From: Azoarcus sp031546845
GTDB taxonomy: Bacteria; Pseudomonadota; Gammaproteobacteria; Burkholderiales; Rhodocyclaceae
Length of the DNA: 64,000 nucleotides
Assembly: GCA_031546845.1 (NCBI GenBank)
Contig: JAVBJT010000005.1
Coordinates: forward strand, 1-64,000
Direction of reading: 5' to 3'
The notes below the pieces were generated by a model. That model was not told the DNA's origin, made no database searches, and saw nothing but the letters and a program-made list of their open reading frames with translations. Shown in pieces: positions 1 to 9,025 of the stretch (its first letter is position 1; the number at the start of each line of letters is the position of its first letter). Made by a program: the position numbers and the translations under genes.

Positions 1-1683
1 ACCACGCCCGCGATGTGCGCGCGCTTGCTGAAAGCGCGGCGCGAGGATGGGAAAGAACGCGAGGAAGGCCGCGTTTCGCGCGCCATCGGCCGCTTTCTGG
101 AACGCCTGTCGGCCGGCTACGGCCGCACGCTGGCCGTGGCCTTGCGCCACCCGCGCATCGTCATGCTGATCCTGCTCGCCACGGTCGGGCTCAACGTGTG
201 GCTTTACATTATTGTGCCGAAGGGCTTTTTCCCGCAGCAGGATACCGGTCGCATGACCGGTTTCGTGCAGGCCGATCAGGCCATTTCCTTTCAGGCGATG
301 CGGCAGAAAATGGTGGCCTTCGTCGACATCGTGCGGCAAGACCCGGCGGTGGATGTCGTTACCGCCTACACCGGCGGTGGCCAGCGTAACAGCGGCTTCA
401 TGTTCGTCGGCCTCAAGCCGCGCAGCGAGCGCAAGGAAAGCGCGGATGAAGTCATCAACCGCCTGCGCGGCAAAACGTCGGCCATTCCCGGCGCGCAGCT
501 TTTTCTGCAATCGGTGCAGGATATCCGCGTCGGCGGCCGCCAGGGCAACGCGCAGTACCAATACACCTTGCAGGCCGACGATCTGGCCGCGCTGCGCGAT
601 TGGGAACCAAAAATCCGCGCGGCGCTATCGCAGCTGCCGCAGCTTCAAGACGTCAATACCGACCAGCAGGAAGGCGGGCTACAAACCACGCTGGAAATCG
701 ACCGCGACGCCGCCTACCGGCTCGGCCTGAATGCGCGCCAGGTGGATTCCATCCTCAACGACGCCTTCGGCCAGCGCCAGGTATCGACGATCTACAACCC
801 GCTCAACCAGTACCGCGTCGTCATGGAGCTCGCGCCGCGTTACCTGCAAGGCCCGGATTCGCTGCGCGATACCTACATCATCGCGCCGGGCGGGCTGGCG
901 GTGCCGCTTTCCGCCATCGCAAAATGGGGGCCGGACAAAACGCCGCTCGCGGTCAATCACCAGGGCCAGTTCGTCGCCACCACGATCTCGTTCAACCTCG
1001 CGGCCAATGTTTCGTTGTCGGAAGCCACCGTCGCCGTCAGCGACGCAATGGCGCGCATCGGCGTGCCGACCTCGGTGCACGGCAGCTTTCAGGGCACGGC
1101 CAAGGTTTTCCAGCAATCGCTGTCGAGCCAGCCGATCCTGATCCTTACCGCGCTCATTGCCGTGTACATCGTGCTCGGCGTGCTTTACGAAAGCCTGATC
1201 CACCCGATCACGATCCTCTCCACGCTGCCGTCGGCCGGCGTCGGCGCGCTGCTGGCGCTGATGCTGTTCGATACCGATTTCTCGATCATCGCGCTGATCG
1301 CCGTGCTGCTGCTGATCGGCATCGTCAAAAAGAACGCGATCATGATGATCGACTTCGCGCTGTCGGCCGAGCGCGAACAGAACCTGTCGAGCCGCGACGC
1401 GATTTATAGCGCCGCCGTGCTGCGCTTTCGCCCGATTGTGATGACCACGATGGCCGCGCTCCTCGGCGCCGTGCCGCTCGCCATCGGCCACGGCGAAGGC
1501 GCCGAAATGCGCCAGCCGCTCGGTATCGCCATCGTCGGGGGCTTACTGATCAGTCAGTTGCTCACGCTCTACACCACGCCCGTCGTCTACCTCTACCTCG
1601 ACCGCCTGCGCCTGTGGAACGAACGCCGCCGCGCCGCCACGCGCCACCCCGAACCCCTGCCCCAGCCCAGCGCCGCACCCTGA
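1..1683 (+). CDS. mdtC: RND multidrug efflux permease, MdtC-like (5' truncated by window edge)
   Basis: Inner-membrane proton-drug antiporter of the RND (HAE1) family, which would form a tripartite pump with a periplasmic adaptor and an outer-membrane channel. Only the C-terminal ~560 residues are present. The frame is open from base 1, and the residues before the first Met (TTPAMCARLLK) already match the family, so the Met at 13 is internal. Visible hallmarks are the TM7 region followed by GFFPQQDTG, the large second periplasmic loop, and the C-terminal TM bundle with VYIVLGVLYES, LPSAGVGAL, GIVKKNAIMMIDFA and LRFRPIVMTT. These match MdtC more closely than AcrB. An outer-membrane factor follows directly downstream in the same orientation, as in mdt-type operons. 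Confidence in the family is high; the substrate is unknown. Confidence 0.93.
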   Translation, partial: TTPAMCARLLKARREDGKEREEGRVSRAIGRFLERLSAGYGRTLAVALRHPRIVMLILLATVGLNVWLYIIVPKGFFPQQDTGRMTGFVQADQAISFQAMRQKMVAFVDIVRQDPAVDVVTAYTGGGQRNSGFMFVGLKPRSERKESADEVINRLRGKTSAIPGAQLFLQSVQDIRVGGRQGNAQYQYTLQADDLAALRDWEPKIRAALSQLPQLQDVNTDQQEGGLQTTLEIDRDAAYRLGLNARQVDSILNDAFGQRQVSTIYNPLNQYRVVMELAPRYLQGPDSLRDTYIIAPGGLAVPLSAIAKWGPDKTPLAVNHQGQFVATTISFNLAANVSLSEATVAVSDAMARIGVPTSVHGSFQGTAKVFQQSLSSQPILILTALIAVYIVLGVLYESLIHPITILSTLPSAGVGALLALMLFDTDFSIIALIAVLLLIGIVKKNAIMMIDFALSAEREQNLSSRDAIYSAAVLRFRPIVMTTMAALLGAVPLAIGHGEGAEMRQPLGIAIVGGLLISQLLTLYTTPVVYLYLDRLRLWNERRRAATRHPEPLPQPSAAP

Positions 1684-1733
1684 ACCGCCCCATGAAGCCT
1701 GTACCCACAAACCCGCCCCACGATCCCTGCCCG

Positions 1734-3140
1734 ATGCGGCAACGCCTGCTCGTTCCACTCGCCTGCGCCGCCGCGCTGCTCTCCGCTTGCGCGCTTGGTC
1801 CCGATTACGTCAAACCGAGCGCCCCGGTGCCGCAAGACTACAAGGAGGCCCAGGGGTGGCAGCCCGCCATGCCGCAGGACGACGCACCGCGCGGCGATTG
1901 GTGGGCGGTGTTCGGCGACGCCACGCTCGACGCATTGATGCGCCAGGTTGACATCGACAACTACACCATCCAGGCAGCCGAGGCGCAGTACCGCCAGGCG
2001 CGCGAACTCACCGCCCAGGCCGGCGCCGCGCTGTACCCGACGGTGAAGGCAACGGTGGCTCAAACCCGCACGCAGGGCGCGCAGAGCAGCACGGTGCTGA
2101 ACAGCAACCTGCAGAACAACTACACCGCCTTGCTTTCCGCTTCGTGGGAACTGGATTTGTGGGGTGGCCTGCGCCGTGGCCGCGAAGCCGCCAGCGCATC
2201 GGAACAGGCGAGCGCGGCGGACCTCGAATCCGCCCGGCTTTCCGCGCGCGCGCAGCTTGCGGCAAGCTACTTCCAGCTACGCGTGCTCGATGCCCAGCAT
2301 GAACTGCTCACCGAAACCACGCGGGCCTACGAACGCGCCCTGCAAATCACCCGCAACCGGTTTGCCAGCGGTGTTGTGACGCCGGCCGATGTTGCCCAGG
2401 CCGAAAGCCAGCTTCAATCGGCGCGCACCAACTTGCTCGATACCGGCCTGTCGCGCGCGCAGACCGAACACGCCATTGCGCTGCTCGTCGGCAAAGCGCC
2501 GGCGGATTTCAGTCTGGAAGCCGGCACGCTCACCAGCGCGGTGCCGGAGGTGCCCGCCGGCCTGCCTTCCACGCTGCTCCAGCGCCGCCCCGATATCGCC
2601 GCCGCCGAGCGCCGCATGGCCGCATCCAACGCGCAGATCGGCGTGGCCGTCGCGGCCTTTTTCCCAAGTCTTACGCTGTCGGCGCAGGGCGGCTATCAAT
2701 CGAGCGTCTACGCCGATTGGTTCACGCTGCCGTACCGCATCTGGTCGGTTGGCCCGCAGCTTGCGGGCACGCTGTTCGACGGCGGCGCGCGCACCGCGGC
2801 CAAGCGCGGCGCGGAGGCCGCCTACGACGCGGAGGTTGCCAACTACCGCCAGATCGTGCTCACCGCCTTCCAGCAGGTTGAGGACAACCTCGTCGCGCTG
2901 CGCGTTCTCGCGCAGGAACAACAAACGCAGGAAGCCGCCCGCAACGCGGCGAAAACATCGCTCGACATCGTCAGCAACCAGTACCGCGCCGGCATCGTCA
3001 CCTACCTTGATGTTGTGCAGGCGCAAGCCACGCTGCTCACCGCCGAGAACAACCTGCTCAACATCCGCAACCGCCGGCTGGCGGCAAGCGTCGGGCTGGT
3101 CAAGGCGCTGGGGGGCGGTTGGGCAGTGCCTGAATCCTGA
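1734..3140 (+). CDS. Outer-membrane efflux lipoprotein (NodT/OprM family)
   Basis: TolC-like outer-membrane channel that serves the preceding RND pump. The N-terminus from the Met at 1734 is a typical lipoprotein signal (MRQRLLVPLACAAALLSAC) followed by the family signature LGPDYVKP. An in-frame Met at 1692 would add a proline-rich leader, so 1734 was preferred; neither has a clear ribosome binding site. The internally duplicated OEP repeats show PADVAQAESQLQSARTNL in the first half, LLQRRPDIAAAERRM in the middle, and a C-terminal repeat with RAGIVTYLDVVQAQATLL. Length (about 468 aa) is normal for the family. It starts 8-50 bases after the permease stop, so the two are almost certainly co-transcribed. 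Confidence 0.9.
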   Translation: MRQRLLVPLACAAALLSACALGPDYVKPSAPVPQDYKEAQGWQPAMPQDDAPRGDWWAVFGDATLDALMRQVDIDNYTIQAAEAQYRQARELTAQAGAALYPTVKATVAQTRTQGAQSSTVLNSNLQNNYTALLSASWELDLWGGLRRGREAASASEQASAADLESARLSARAQLAASYFQLRVLDAQHELLTETTRAYERALQITRNRFASGVVTPADVAQAESQLQSARTNLLDTGLSRAQTEHAIALLVGKAPADFSLEAGTLTSAVPEVPAGLPSTLLQRRPDIAAAERRMAASNAQIGVAVAAFFPSLTLSAQGGYQSSVYADWFTLPYRIWSVGPQLAGTLFDGGARTAAKRGAEAAYDAEVANYRQIVLTAFQQVEDNLVALRVLAQEQQTQEAARNAAKTSLDIVSNQYRAGIVTYLDVVQAQATLLTAENNLLNIRNRRLAASVGLVKALGGGWAVPES

Positions 3141-3207
3141 CCTTGCCCTCGTGAAACGCCTCCATTGCGGATGTCGCTAAACTCAAATGGAGATGTCACC
3201 TCTACTT

Positions 3208-3237
3208 TTGGCGACGGGGCGATGCTGCCTTTATACT
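3208..3237 (+). promoter_or_regulatory. Candidate sigma-70 promoter for the DUF2189 gene
   Basis: TTGGCG at 3208-3213 and TATACT at 3232-3237 are separated by 18 bases, about 110 bases upstream of the DUF2189 start. This is a pattern match only; no other support. Confidence 0.35.
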
Positions 3238-3344
3238 GGTCCATCAAGGATGGCCTTGCATCTAATCGCCCGTTGCTTCTCCCCGCTACCGGAAAAAATG
3301 GAGAAACGAAGGGTGCGGAAAGGCAAAAGGAGAATAGGAAAGAT

Positions 3345-4091
3345 ATGCCTGATGCGCCGGCATTGATTCCGGCCCGGGTCGGCCTCGCCGATATCCGCCG
3401 GGCGGTGTCCAAGGGGATTTCGCTCTTCCGAGCCTATCCGCGGCTCAGCGTCTCCTATGCTGCCATCTTCACGATAGTGGGGCTCGGATTCTTTTCCCTG
3501 CTCGAATTGCTACGGTGGGCCCCCCTGAGCGCATCCCTGGCCGGAGGCTTCATGCTTGTCGGACCGGCCATGCTATCCGGCTTCTTCGCCATAATCGATG
3601 CGCACTGCGCTGGTCGCTCCCCGACCTTCGGCGATATCGTGAAGTCCTTTGCAGCGTTGCCCCGAGGCGGTTGGGTCATTGCCTTTGTCTGCACCCTGCT
3701 GTTCTTGATCTGGATAACCGACGCAGGAACCCTCTACGCCTTCATCATTAATGAAACCCAGACCGGTTTTGGGGCGATGCTGCCCCCGAGGGCGGACGTA
3801 ACACGCTTCCTGGCCTACAGCTCTATCATGGGGGCCGTTCTCGCTTTCATCATCTTCACGGTCTCCGCCTTTTCGATTCCCCTCATCCGGGATGGCCGCG
3901 CCGACATGGTGTCGGGGGTGGTGGCCAGTGTCCGGGCTATTTTCGCCAACTTCCCTGTCATGATGGCCTGGGCCCTGCTGCTCTCGGCCACCATCATCAC
4001 TAGCATACTGGTGCTGCCTCTCCTGCTGGTCACCCTGCCGGTGATGGCCTTCGCAAGCCATTCCCTGTACCTTTGCGCCTACCCGCGCTGA
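3345..4091 (+). CDS. DUF2189 family integral membrane protein
   Basis: A protein of about 248 aa that matches the DUF2189 pattern: a short cytoplasmic N-terminus (VGLADIRRAVSKGISLFRAYPRLS) followed by about six hydrophobic segments and the family-like phrases SGFFAIIDAHCAGRSPTFGDIV and FSIPLIRDGRADMVSGVVASVRA. The start at 3345 is chosen because AAGGAG lies a short distance upstream and the DUF2189-like sequence begins directly after it; the open frame extends further upstream but without family character. Function is unknown. Members are common in alpha- and betaproteobacteria, sometimes near cytochrome genes. It stands alone here and is convergent with prfB. Confidence 0.75.
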   Translation: MPDAPALIPARVGLADIRRAVSKGISLFRAYPRLSVSYAAIFTIVGLGFFSLLELLRWAPLSASLAGGFMLVGPAMLSGFFAIIDAHCAGRSPTFGDIVKSFAALPRGGWVIAFVCTLLFLIWITDAGTLYAFIINETQTGFGAMLPPRADVTRFLAYSSIMGAVLAFIIFTVSAFSIPLIRDGRADMVSGVVASVRAIFANFPVMMAWALLLSATIITSILVLPLLLVTLPVMAFASHSLYLCAYPR

Positions 4092-4140
4092 CTTCATTGG
4101 TGCCTTCAAATTGCGTTCAGGCGGTAATCCACTCCCCGCA

Positions 4141-4166
4141 CCCGCCATACCGTGCGGCATGGCGGG
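4141..4166. terminator. Hairpin between convergent DUF2189 and prfB genes
   Basis: CCCGCCAT at 4141-4148 pairs perfectly with ATGGCGGG at 4159-4166 across a 10-base loop. It lies between two convergent genes, so a bidirectional terminator role is plausible. There is no clear T-run. Confidence 0.4.
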
Positions 4167-4244
4167 CTTGGTGGTGTGACTGGCAACAGCTTATTGCACG
4201 TGATAATTGACGATGGCATGTAGGCCAGGGGGGAACGGGTGCTT

Positions 4245-5349
4245 TCACACCCCCTGTTTCAAGCTTGCGCCGATGAAGTCGTCCAGATCGCCGTCAAGCA
4301 CTGCCTGTGTGTTGCCGACTTCGTAATTGGTGCGCAAGTCCTTGATCCGCGATTGATCCAGCACATAGCTGCGGATCTGGTGGCCCCAGCCGATATCGCT
4401 CTTGGAATCTTCCAGCTTCTGCTGTTCGGCCTGGCGCTTGCGCAGTTCCAGTTCGTACAGGCGCGCGCGCAGCATGGACATGGCCTCGTCCTTGTTGCGG
4501 TGCTGCGAGCGGTCGTTTTGGCACTGCACGACGATGCCGCTGGGTTGGTGGGTAATACGCACCGCCGAGTCGGTCTTGTTGATGTGCTGACCGCCCGCGC
4601 CGGAAGCGCGGTAGGTGTCGATGCGCAGATCGGCCGGGTTGATTTCGATTTCAATCGAATCATCCACTTCCGGATAAACGAACACCGACGTGAAACTGGT
4701 GTGGCGGCGGGCGTTGGAATCGAACGGGCTCTTGCGCACCAGGCGGTGGATGCCGGTTTCCGTGCGCAGGTGGCCGTAAGCGTAGTCGCCGCTGAGCTTG
4801 ATCGTGCAGTTCTTGATACCGGCCACTTCGCCTTCGGTTTCTTCCATCAGTTCGACGGTGAAGCCTTTCTTTTCCCCGTAGCGCAGGTACATGCGTTCGA
4901 GCATGCCGGCCCAGTCCTGGGCCTCGGTGCCGCCCGCGCCGGCCTGGATTTCGATGAAGCAGGCGTTCGGGTCCATCGGGTTGGAGAACATGCGGCGGAA
5001 TTCGAGCTTTTCCACCTGCGCGGCGAGCTCCGCCAGATCGGTCTGCACGGCGGCGAAAGTGTCGTCGTCGTCCTCCGCATCGGCCAGATCGAACAGATCC
5101 TGCAGGTCGGTCGCTTGTTGCGCGATGCTGCGCAGCGTGACAACGACATCTTCCAGTTGGCGTTTTTCCTTGCCTAGTTCCTGCGCGCGCGCGGCATCGT
5201 TCCAGGCGGCTGGATCTTCCAGCGCGCGGTTAACCTCTTCGAGCTTCGACGCTTTTTCGTCGTAGTCAAAGATACCTCCGCAGTTCCCGTCCGCGCGCGG
5301 CGAGGTCGGCGAGTTTTTCGGCAATGGCGTTCTTCAGTTCGGCTTCCAT
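4245..5349 (-). CDS. prfB: Peptide chain release factor 2 (programmed +1 frameshift)
   Basis: RF2 recognises UGA and UAA stop codons and triggers peptidyl-tRNA hydrolysis. The product is made from two frames: a 27-codon leader starting at ATG 5349 (MEAELKNAIAEKLADL...) that reaches an in-frame TGA at 5268-5266, then the +1 frame from GAC at 5267 to the stop at 4245. The joined protein is 367 aa, against 365 in E. coli. The tripeptide anticodon SPF is at about 207-209 and the catalytic GGQ at about 252-254 (SGAGGQHINKTDSAVR). The N-terminal helical domain shows RALEDPAAWND. It is transcribed in the same direction as recJ upstream, the common arrangement, but the two are separated by about 860 bases of decayed foreign sequence. 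No lysS follows. Confidence 0.97.
5266..5278 (-). promoter_or_regulatory. prfB: prfB autoregulatory +1 frameshift site
   Basis: On the minus strand the leader ends GGAGG-TAT-CTT-TGA-C. This is the classic prfB recoding signal: a Shine-Dalgarno-like GGAGG three bases upstream of the slippery CTT, followed by the poor-context stop TGAC. When RF2 is scarce the ribosome slips +1 and reads GAC (Asp), giving full-length RF2. Established mechanism; seen directly here. Confidence 0.95.
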
Positions 5350-5454
5350 GTACGGCTCCGGGGGTGAGCGGAAAACCAAATATTATAAAGGATGGCTGGA
5401 GCCGCTCCGTTGCGCGTTCGTTTGTTCGCCAGGGCAGCTCACGGCGGCGAAACA

Positions 5455-5929
5455 CTATTTCTTCTGCAGGGCTTTCAGCTGTTGCAGCAAGGCTCGGTAT
5501 TTTTCTTCGTTGTCGTAGCCGATCTTGCCGTCGATTCAGTCCTGAATCTGAGCTTGCAGTTCAGGGCGCGGGTAGGTTTTGAATGCATCCAGCCATTTGT
5601 CTGGACTAGGAAGGTTGTGCAGAGTTTTCTCGTCGACGGTAGACGATCCTTCCCACTTCAGAATATCCAGGAATATCCTGCTGACCTATGGTTACCTCAT
5701 GTCTGCACTTCAAATTATGATCTTGGTATGCCATGTACTGACAGAATACTTCCTCAATCTCTTCGGTATCTTCTTTGATATCTTTTTCGAGATAAAACTT
5801 AACGACCCACTCATCTTCATCCAGGCATAAAGCCACCATCCTGAAATTAGGGGACACAGCTCCAACAAGCGACTGCACAAGCATCAAGACCTGAAAATTC
5901 CAAGCCCCCAGATTTACATCAAAACTCAT
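5455..5929 (-). pseudogene. Decayed gene downstream of VgrG fragment (possible immunity or effector-associated protein)
   Basis: An ATG at 5929 with a good ribosome binding site (GGAG, 6 bases upstream) opens a 107-aa acidic frame (MSFDVNLGAWNFQVLMLVQSL...) that stops at 5606. Protein-like sequence continues in the next frame from about 5675 (ILKWEGSSTVDEKTL... SPDKWLDAFKTYPRPE) to TAG at 5455. That second part is interrupted by TGA at 5538-5536, in a context where TGG (Trp) would fit. This reads as one gene broken by a frameshift and a nonsense change, or two abutting fragments. Base composition is visibly more AT-rich than the neighbours. The family is not recognised. Its place right behind a VgrG piece suggests a type VI secretion cargo or immunity gene, but that is inference. 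Confidence 0.55.
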
Positions 5930-5977
5930 TTCTCGCTCCAGTGCGGGTTTGTTGGAACTATGCTTGGACTCTTCGTC

Positions 5978-6206
5978 GTTGTAGACGCGGCGGGTGATGA
6001 TCGGCAGGTCCGGGTCACCGTTCAGGTGGTCTACGAGTACTTCCTGGCCTATGCGCGGAATATGGATGCCGCCGAAGCCGGCCCCCGCCCAGAGGCGGGA
6101 GATGCGAATCCAGTACGAACTGTTCTGGTCTTACTTGCCGTAGCGGTCCCAGTGGAATTGGACCTTCACGCGGTCGTGGTTGTCGGTATAGAGCTTCTGG
6201 TCCGTC
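5978..6206 (-). pseudogene. VgrG (type VI secretion spike) fragment
   Basis: Translating the minus strand from about 6206 gives KLYTDNHDRVKVQFHWDRYGK, a TAA stop, then NSSYWIRISRLWAGAGFGG, IHIPRIGQEVLVDHLNGDPD and LPIITRRVYN. This is the strongly conserved gp5-like OB-fold region of VgrG proteins (canonical form: VKVQFHWDR...WIRVSQ.WAG...GFG...IPRIGQEVVV.F..GDPD.P.I.GRVYN). Only about 75 codons survive out of more than 600, and one is a nonsense codon. No start and no other T6SS gene is in the window. After RVYN the frame runs on without a stop into the ATG at 5929. It is inserted directly after the recJ stop codon. Confidence 0.85.
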
Positions 6207-7916
6207 TCAGGCCGGTTCGAAGTGTTCCACCATCAGTTGCACGCTGGAGGCGCCGTTGTATTCGTTGATGGATAGGCGGTAGGCGACGCGGATGGTGTCC
6301 GGCGCGCTGCCGGCGTGGTTGAAGCGGATGGCTTCGTAGCGCGCGCCGTTCTTGCTCAGTTCCAGTTTCAGGTGGCGGTCTTTGAGCAGGCGTTGGCGTT
6401 CGACGCGGAAAACGTCGTCGAACACCGGCGCGGGAAAGCCCTGGCCCCAGATTTCCCGGTCGAGCAGGCGGGCGGCGTCGAGATTGATGTAGCCGGTTTC
6501 GAGCGCGCCGTCGGTTTCGATGCGCTGTTGCAGGTCGGCCGGTTCGACGAGGCCGGTCACCGCTTCTTCGAACGCGGTACGGAAGCGTTCGTAGTCGCGT
6601 TCGCGGATGCTCAGGCCGGCGGCCATCGCGTGGCCGCCGAAGCGCACGATGAGATCGGGGTGGCGCTTGCTGACGAGGTCGAGCGCGTCGCGCAGATGCA
6701 AGCCGGCGATGGAGCGGCCGGAGCCTTTCAGCTCACCTTCGTCACCGGTGGTGTTGGCGGCGCGCGCGAAGGCGATGGTGGGCCGGTGCAGGCGGTCTTT
6801 GATGCGGCCGGCGACGATGCCGGTAACGCCCTGGTGCCAGTCCGGCTCGAACAGGGTGATGGAGGCGCGGTTGCCGGCGTCGAAACCTTCTAGTCGCGCG
6901 GTGGCGTCTTCCTGCATGCCGGCTTCGATGGTGCGGCGTTCGCGGTTGAGTTTGTCCAATTCCTGCGCGATGTTGAGCGCACGGCCGGCGTCGTCGGCAA
7001 TCAGGCATTCGATGCCGAGGCTCATGTCCGCCAGCCGTCCGGCGGCGTTCAGGCGTGGGCCGAGGGCGAAGCCGAAGTCGAACGCGCTGGCGCGGGCGGG
7101 GTCGCGGCCGGCGGCGGCGAACAGGGCGCGCACGCCCGGCTGCATGCGCCCGGCGCGGATGCGTTGCAAGCCTTGGGCGACGAGGATGCGGTTGTTGTGG
7201 TCGAGCCGGACCACGTCGGCAACGGTGCCGAGGGCGACGAGGTCGAGTAGTTCGGCCAGGTTCGGTTCCTTGGTGGCGCTGAACGCGCCGCGTTCGCGCA
7301 GTTCGGCGCGCAGCGCGAGCATGGTGTAGAACATTGCGCCGACGCCGGCCAGCGCCTTGCTCGGGAAGGTGCAGCCGGGTTGGTTGGGATTGACGATCAC
7401 GTCGGCCTCGGGCAGCGCTTCGCCCGGCAGGTGGTGGTCGGTGATGATCGTCGTCATGCCGCGCGCACGCGCGGCGGCTATGCCTTCGATGCTGGCGATG
7501 CCGTTGTCCACGGTGATCAGTACGTCCGGTTCGAGCTGCGCGGCCAGTTCCACGATTACCGGGGTCAGGCCGTAGCCGTGGATGGCGCGGTCTGGCACCA
7601 GGTAATGCACTTCGCCGCCGAAGGCGCGCAGTGCGCGCACGCCGACCGCGCAGGCGGTGGCGCCGTCGCAGTCGTAGTCGGCGACGATGAGCAGGCGCGC
7701 GCCGGCTTCTATGGCGTCGGCGAGCAGTGTTGCCGCTTCGCGTGTGCCGGTCAGCGCATCGGGCGGGAGTAGGGCGCCTAGCTTGTAGTCGAGTTCGTCG
7801 CGGCGCTGGATGCCGCGCGCGGCGTAGAGGCGCGCCAGCAGCGGATGGATGCCGGCGTCGGTGAGCGCGGCGGTGGCGCGTGCGGGAATGGCGCGGGGGT
7901 GGATGAGGCGAGTCAT
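6207..7916 (-). CDS. recJ: Single-stranded-DNA-specific exonuclease RecJ
   Basis: 5'-3' ssDNA exonuclease of the DHH phosphoesterase family, active in RecF-pathway recombination, mismatch repair and base excision repair. The protein is 569 aa, normal length. Motif I is DYDCDG at 80-85, the DNG motif is at 137-139, DHH at 160-162 (IITDHHLPGE), GTVADVV at about 230-236, and the DHHA1 motif GGHAMAAGL at about 427-435. The C-terminal OB-like domain is present to the end. The ATG at 7916 overlaps the stop of the upstream gene (ATGA), indicating translational coupling. Downstream, the normal neighbour prfB is displaced by the VgrG-containing remnant. Confidence 0.96.
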   Translation of the reverse strand: MTRLIHPRAIPARATAALTDAGIHPLLARLYAARGIQRRDELDYKLGALLPPDALTGTREAATLLADAIEAGARLLIVADYDCDGATACAVGVRALRAFGGEVHYLVPDRAIHGYGLTPVIVELAAQLEPDVLITVDNGIASIEGIAAARARGMTTIITDHHLPGEALPEADVIVNPNQPGCTFPSKALAGVGAMFYTMLALRAELRERGAFSATKEPNLAELLDLVALGTVADVVRLDHNNRILVAQGLQRIRAGRMQPGVRALFAAAGRDPARASAFDFGFALGPRLNAAGRLADMSLGIECLIADDAGRALNIAQELDKLNRERRTIEAGMQEDATARLEGFDAGNRASITLFEPDWHQGVTGIVAGRIKDRLHRPTIAFARAANTTGDEGELKGSGRSIAGLHLRDALDLVSKRHPDLIVRFGGHAMAAGLSIRERDYERFRTAFEEAVTGLVEPADLQQRIETDGALETGYINLDAARLLDREIWGQGFPAPVFDDVFRVERQRLLKDRHLKLELSKNGARYEAIRFNHAGSAPDTIRVAYRLSINEYNGASSVQLMVEHFEPA

Positions 7917-9025
7917 GACGCGGGCGGGGCCTCGTGCGGAAAGGACTGCGCCGAAGCTTGTAGTGGCAACGAGGGCAGTGATGGCGGCGGTGGTGCGAAG
8001 GCGCGCAGCAGCGCGGCGAACGAGCGTGGCCGGCGCCAGAACTTCCAGCGGTCGGCGGCGGTGGTGCGCAGCTCCACGGTTTGCCGCTCGTCCGGCGCGG
8101 TGATGCGCAATTCGCGCAAGCGCCCGTCGTGCAAGGCAGCGTCGAGCGGTGCGAACCAGTCGCGCTCGAGCGTGGAAAGTGCTTCGCGCCAGCCTTCGAG
8201 GTCGAGCCGCCGTGCTGGGCGGTGCAGGCTGTCGATGAGCACCAGCGTGTCTTGCCGTAGCGCGGCGGCGAGGTCGGGTGTGGCCGGTTCCACGCAGGCG
8301 GCGCGGGCCAGCCCGCGCGCGAACGCTTCATCCGCCTGTACCGCCGGCAGCGGCGCGGCAAGGCGCGGGGGGTGCGCGCCGCCGCCCCAGAACCAGACGC
8401 TGTTTGCCGGGCGTAGGCCAGCGGCTTCGCGCGCCTGATTGATCGGGTGGTTGTGCAGCAGAATCTGTGCTTCGTTCATCCGCCGCTGCCAGGCGAGGTC
8501 GCCCCCTTGCGGCAGAAAACGTGCAAGTGGCCGGCCGGCGACCTCATCGAGCGGGGCGAGCGTGGGCGGAACCGGATTCGCGGCGCTCAGGCGCAGATAC
8601 CAGCGCGTCGGCGCTGCCATGACGAAATGGTCGAAATGGCCGGCCTCGTCGGCGAAGTGTTCGTTCAGCGCGGCGCTGAGCGTGGCGGCCTCGTCGGCGG
8701 AAAGCTCGCCGTCGGTGAGCTCATCGAGCAGCAGGTGTTCGCGGGCGAAAGATAAATGCACCGGGTCGGCGCACAGCCAGGTATCGCCCGGTGTGGGTCG
8801 TTCCGTTTCCGCCGAGGGCGTTTCACCCAGCCGGCGTAGCGCGGCGAATGGTATTTCGCCATCCAGGCCGAACAGGTCGGCGAGCCAGCGGTTTGCCGGT
8901 TTGCCCGCAAGCAGTTGGGTGCGCCCCTTACCCAGCAACGCTTCAAGCCCCGGCAGCGGGTCATTTGGCGAATCGACTTGGGGGCTGGGCCAGAGCAGGC
9001 CAGAGAGGACGAGGTGAAGGCGCAT
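7913..9025 (-). CDS. RpfE-type / phosphoglycerate-mutase-like regulatory protein (COG4255-like)
   Basis: The protein begins MRLHLVLSGLLWP at 9025; sequence upstream in the same frame is not protein-like and overlaps the divergent ppiD leader. The ~370-aa product resembles proteins annotated as RpfE-type regulatory protein or cofactor-independent phosphoglycerate-mutase-like, which are typically encoded next to recJ in beta- and gammaproteobacteria. Recognisable segments are WLCADPVHL, HFDHFVMAAPTRWYLRL, NEAQILLHNHPINQAREAAGLRPANSVWFWGGG (the metalloenzyme-like core) and VLIDSLHRPARR. The catalytic metal residues of true phosphoglycerate mutases are not evident, so enzymatic activity is doubtful. 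It overlaps recJ by four bases. Confidence 0.7.
   Translation of the reverse strand: MRLHLVLSGLLWPSPQVDSPNDPLPGLEALLGKGRTQLLAGKPANRWLADLFGLDGEIPFAALRRLGETPSAETERPTPGDTWLCADPVHLSFAREHLLLDELTDGELSADEAATLSAALNEHFADEAGHFDHFVMAAPTRWYLRLSAANPVPPTLAPLDEVAGRPLARFLPQGGDLAWQRRMNEAQILLHNHPINQAREAAGLRPANSVWFWGGGAHPPRLAAPLPAVQADEAFARGLARAACVEPATPDLAAALRQDTLVLIDSLHRPARRLDLEGWREALSTLERDWFAPLDAALHDGRLRELRITAPDERQTVELRTTAADRWKFWRRPRSFAALLRAFAPPPPSLPSLPLQASAQSFPHEAPPAS

Noticed and set aside
4239..5177. Long plus-strand open frame opposite prfB
   Set aside because: Shadow of the prfB coding strand; the minus strand carries GGQ and SPF motifs and codon pattern of RF2.
6742..8361. Arg-rich minus-strand frame of about 539 codons overlapping recJ and its upstream gene
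   Set aside because: Extreme Arg/Pro/His composition typical of an out-of-frame GC-rich reading; recJ explains the DNA.
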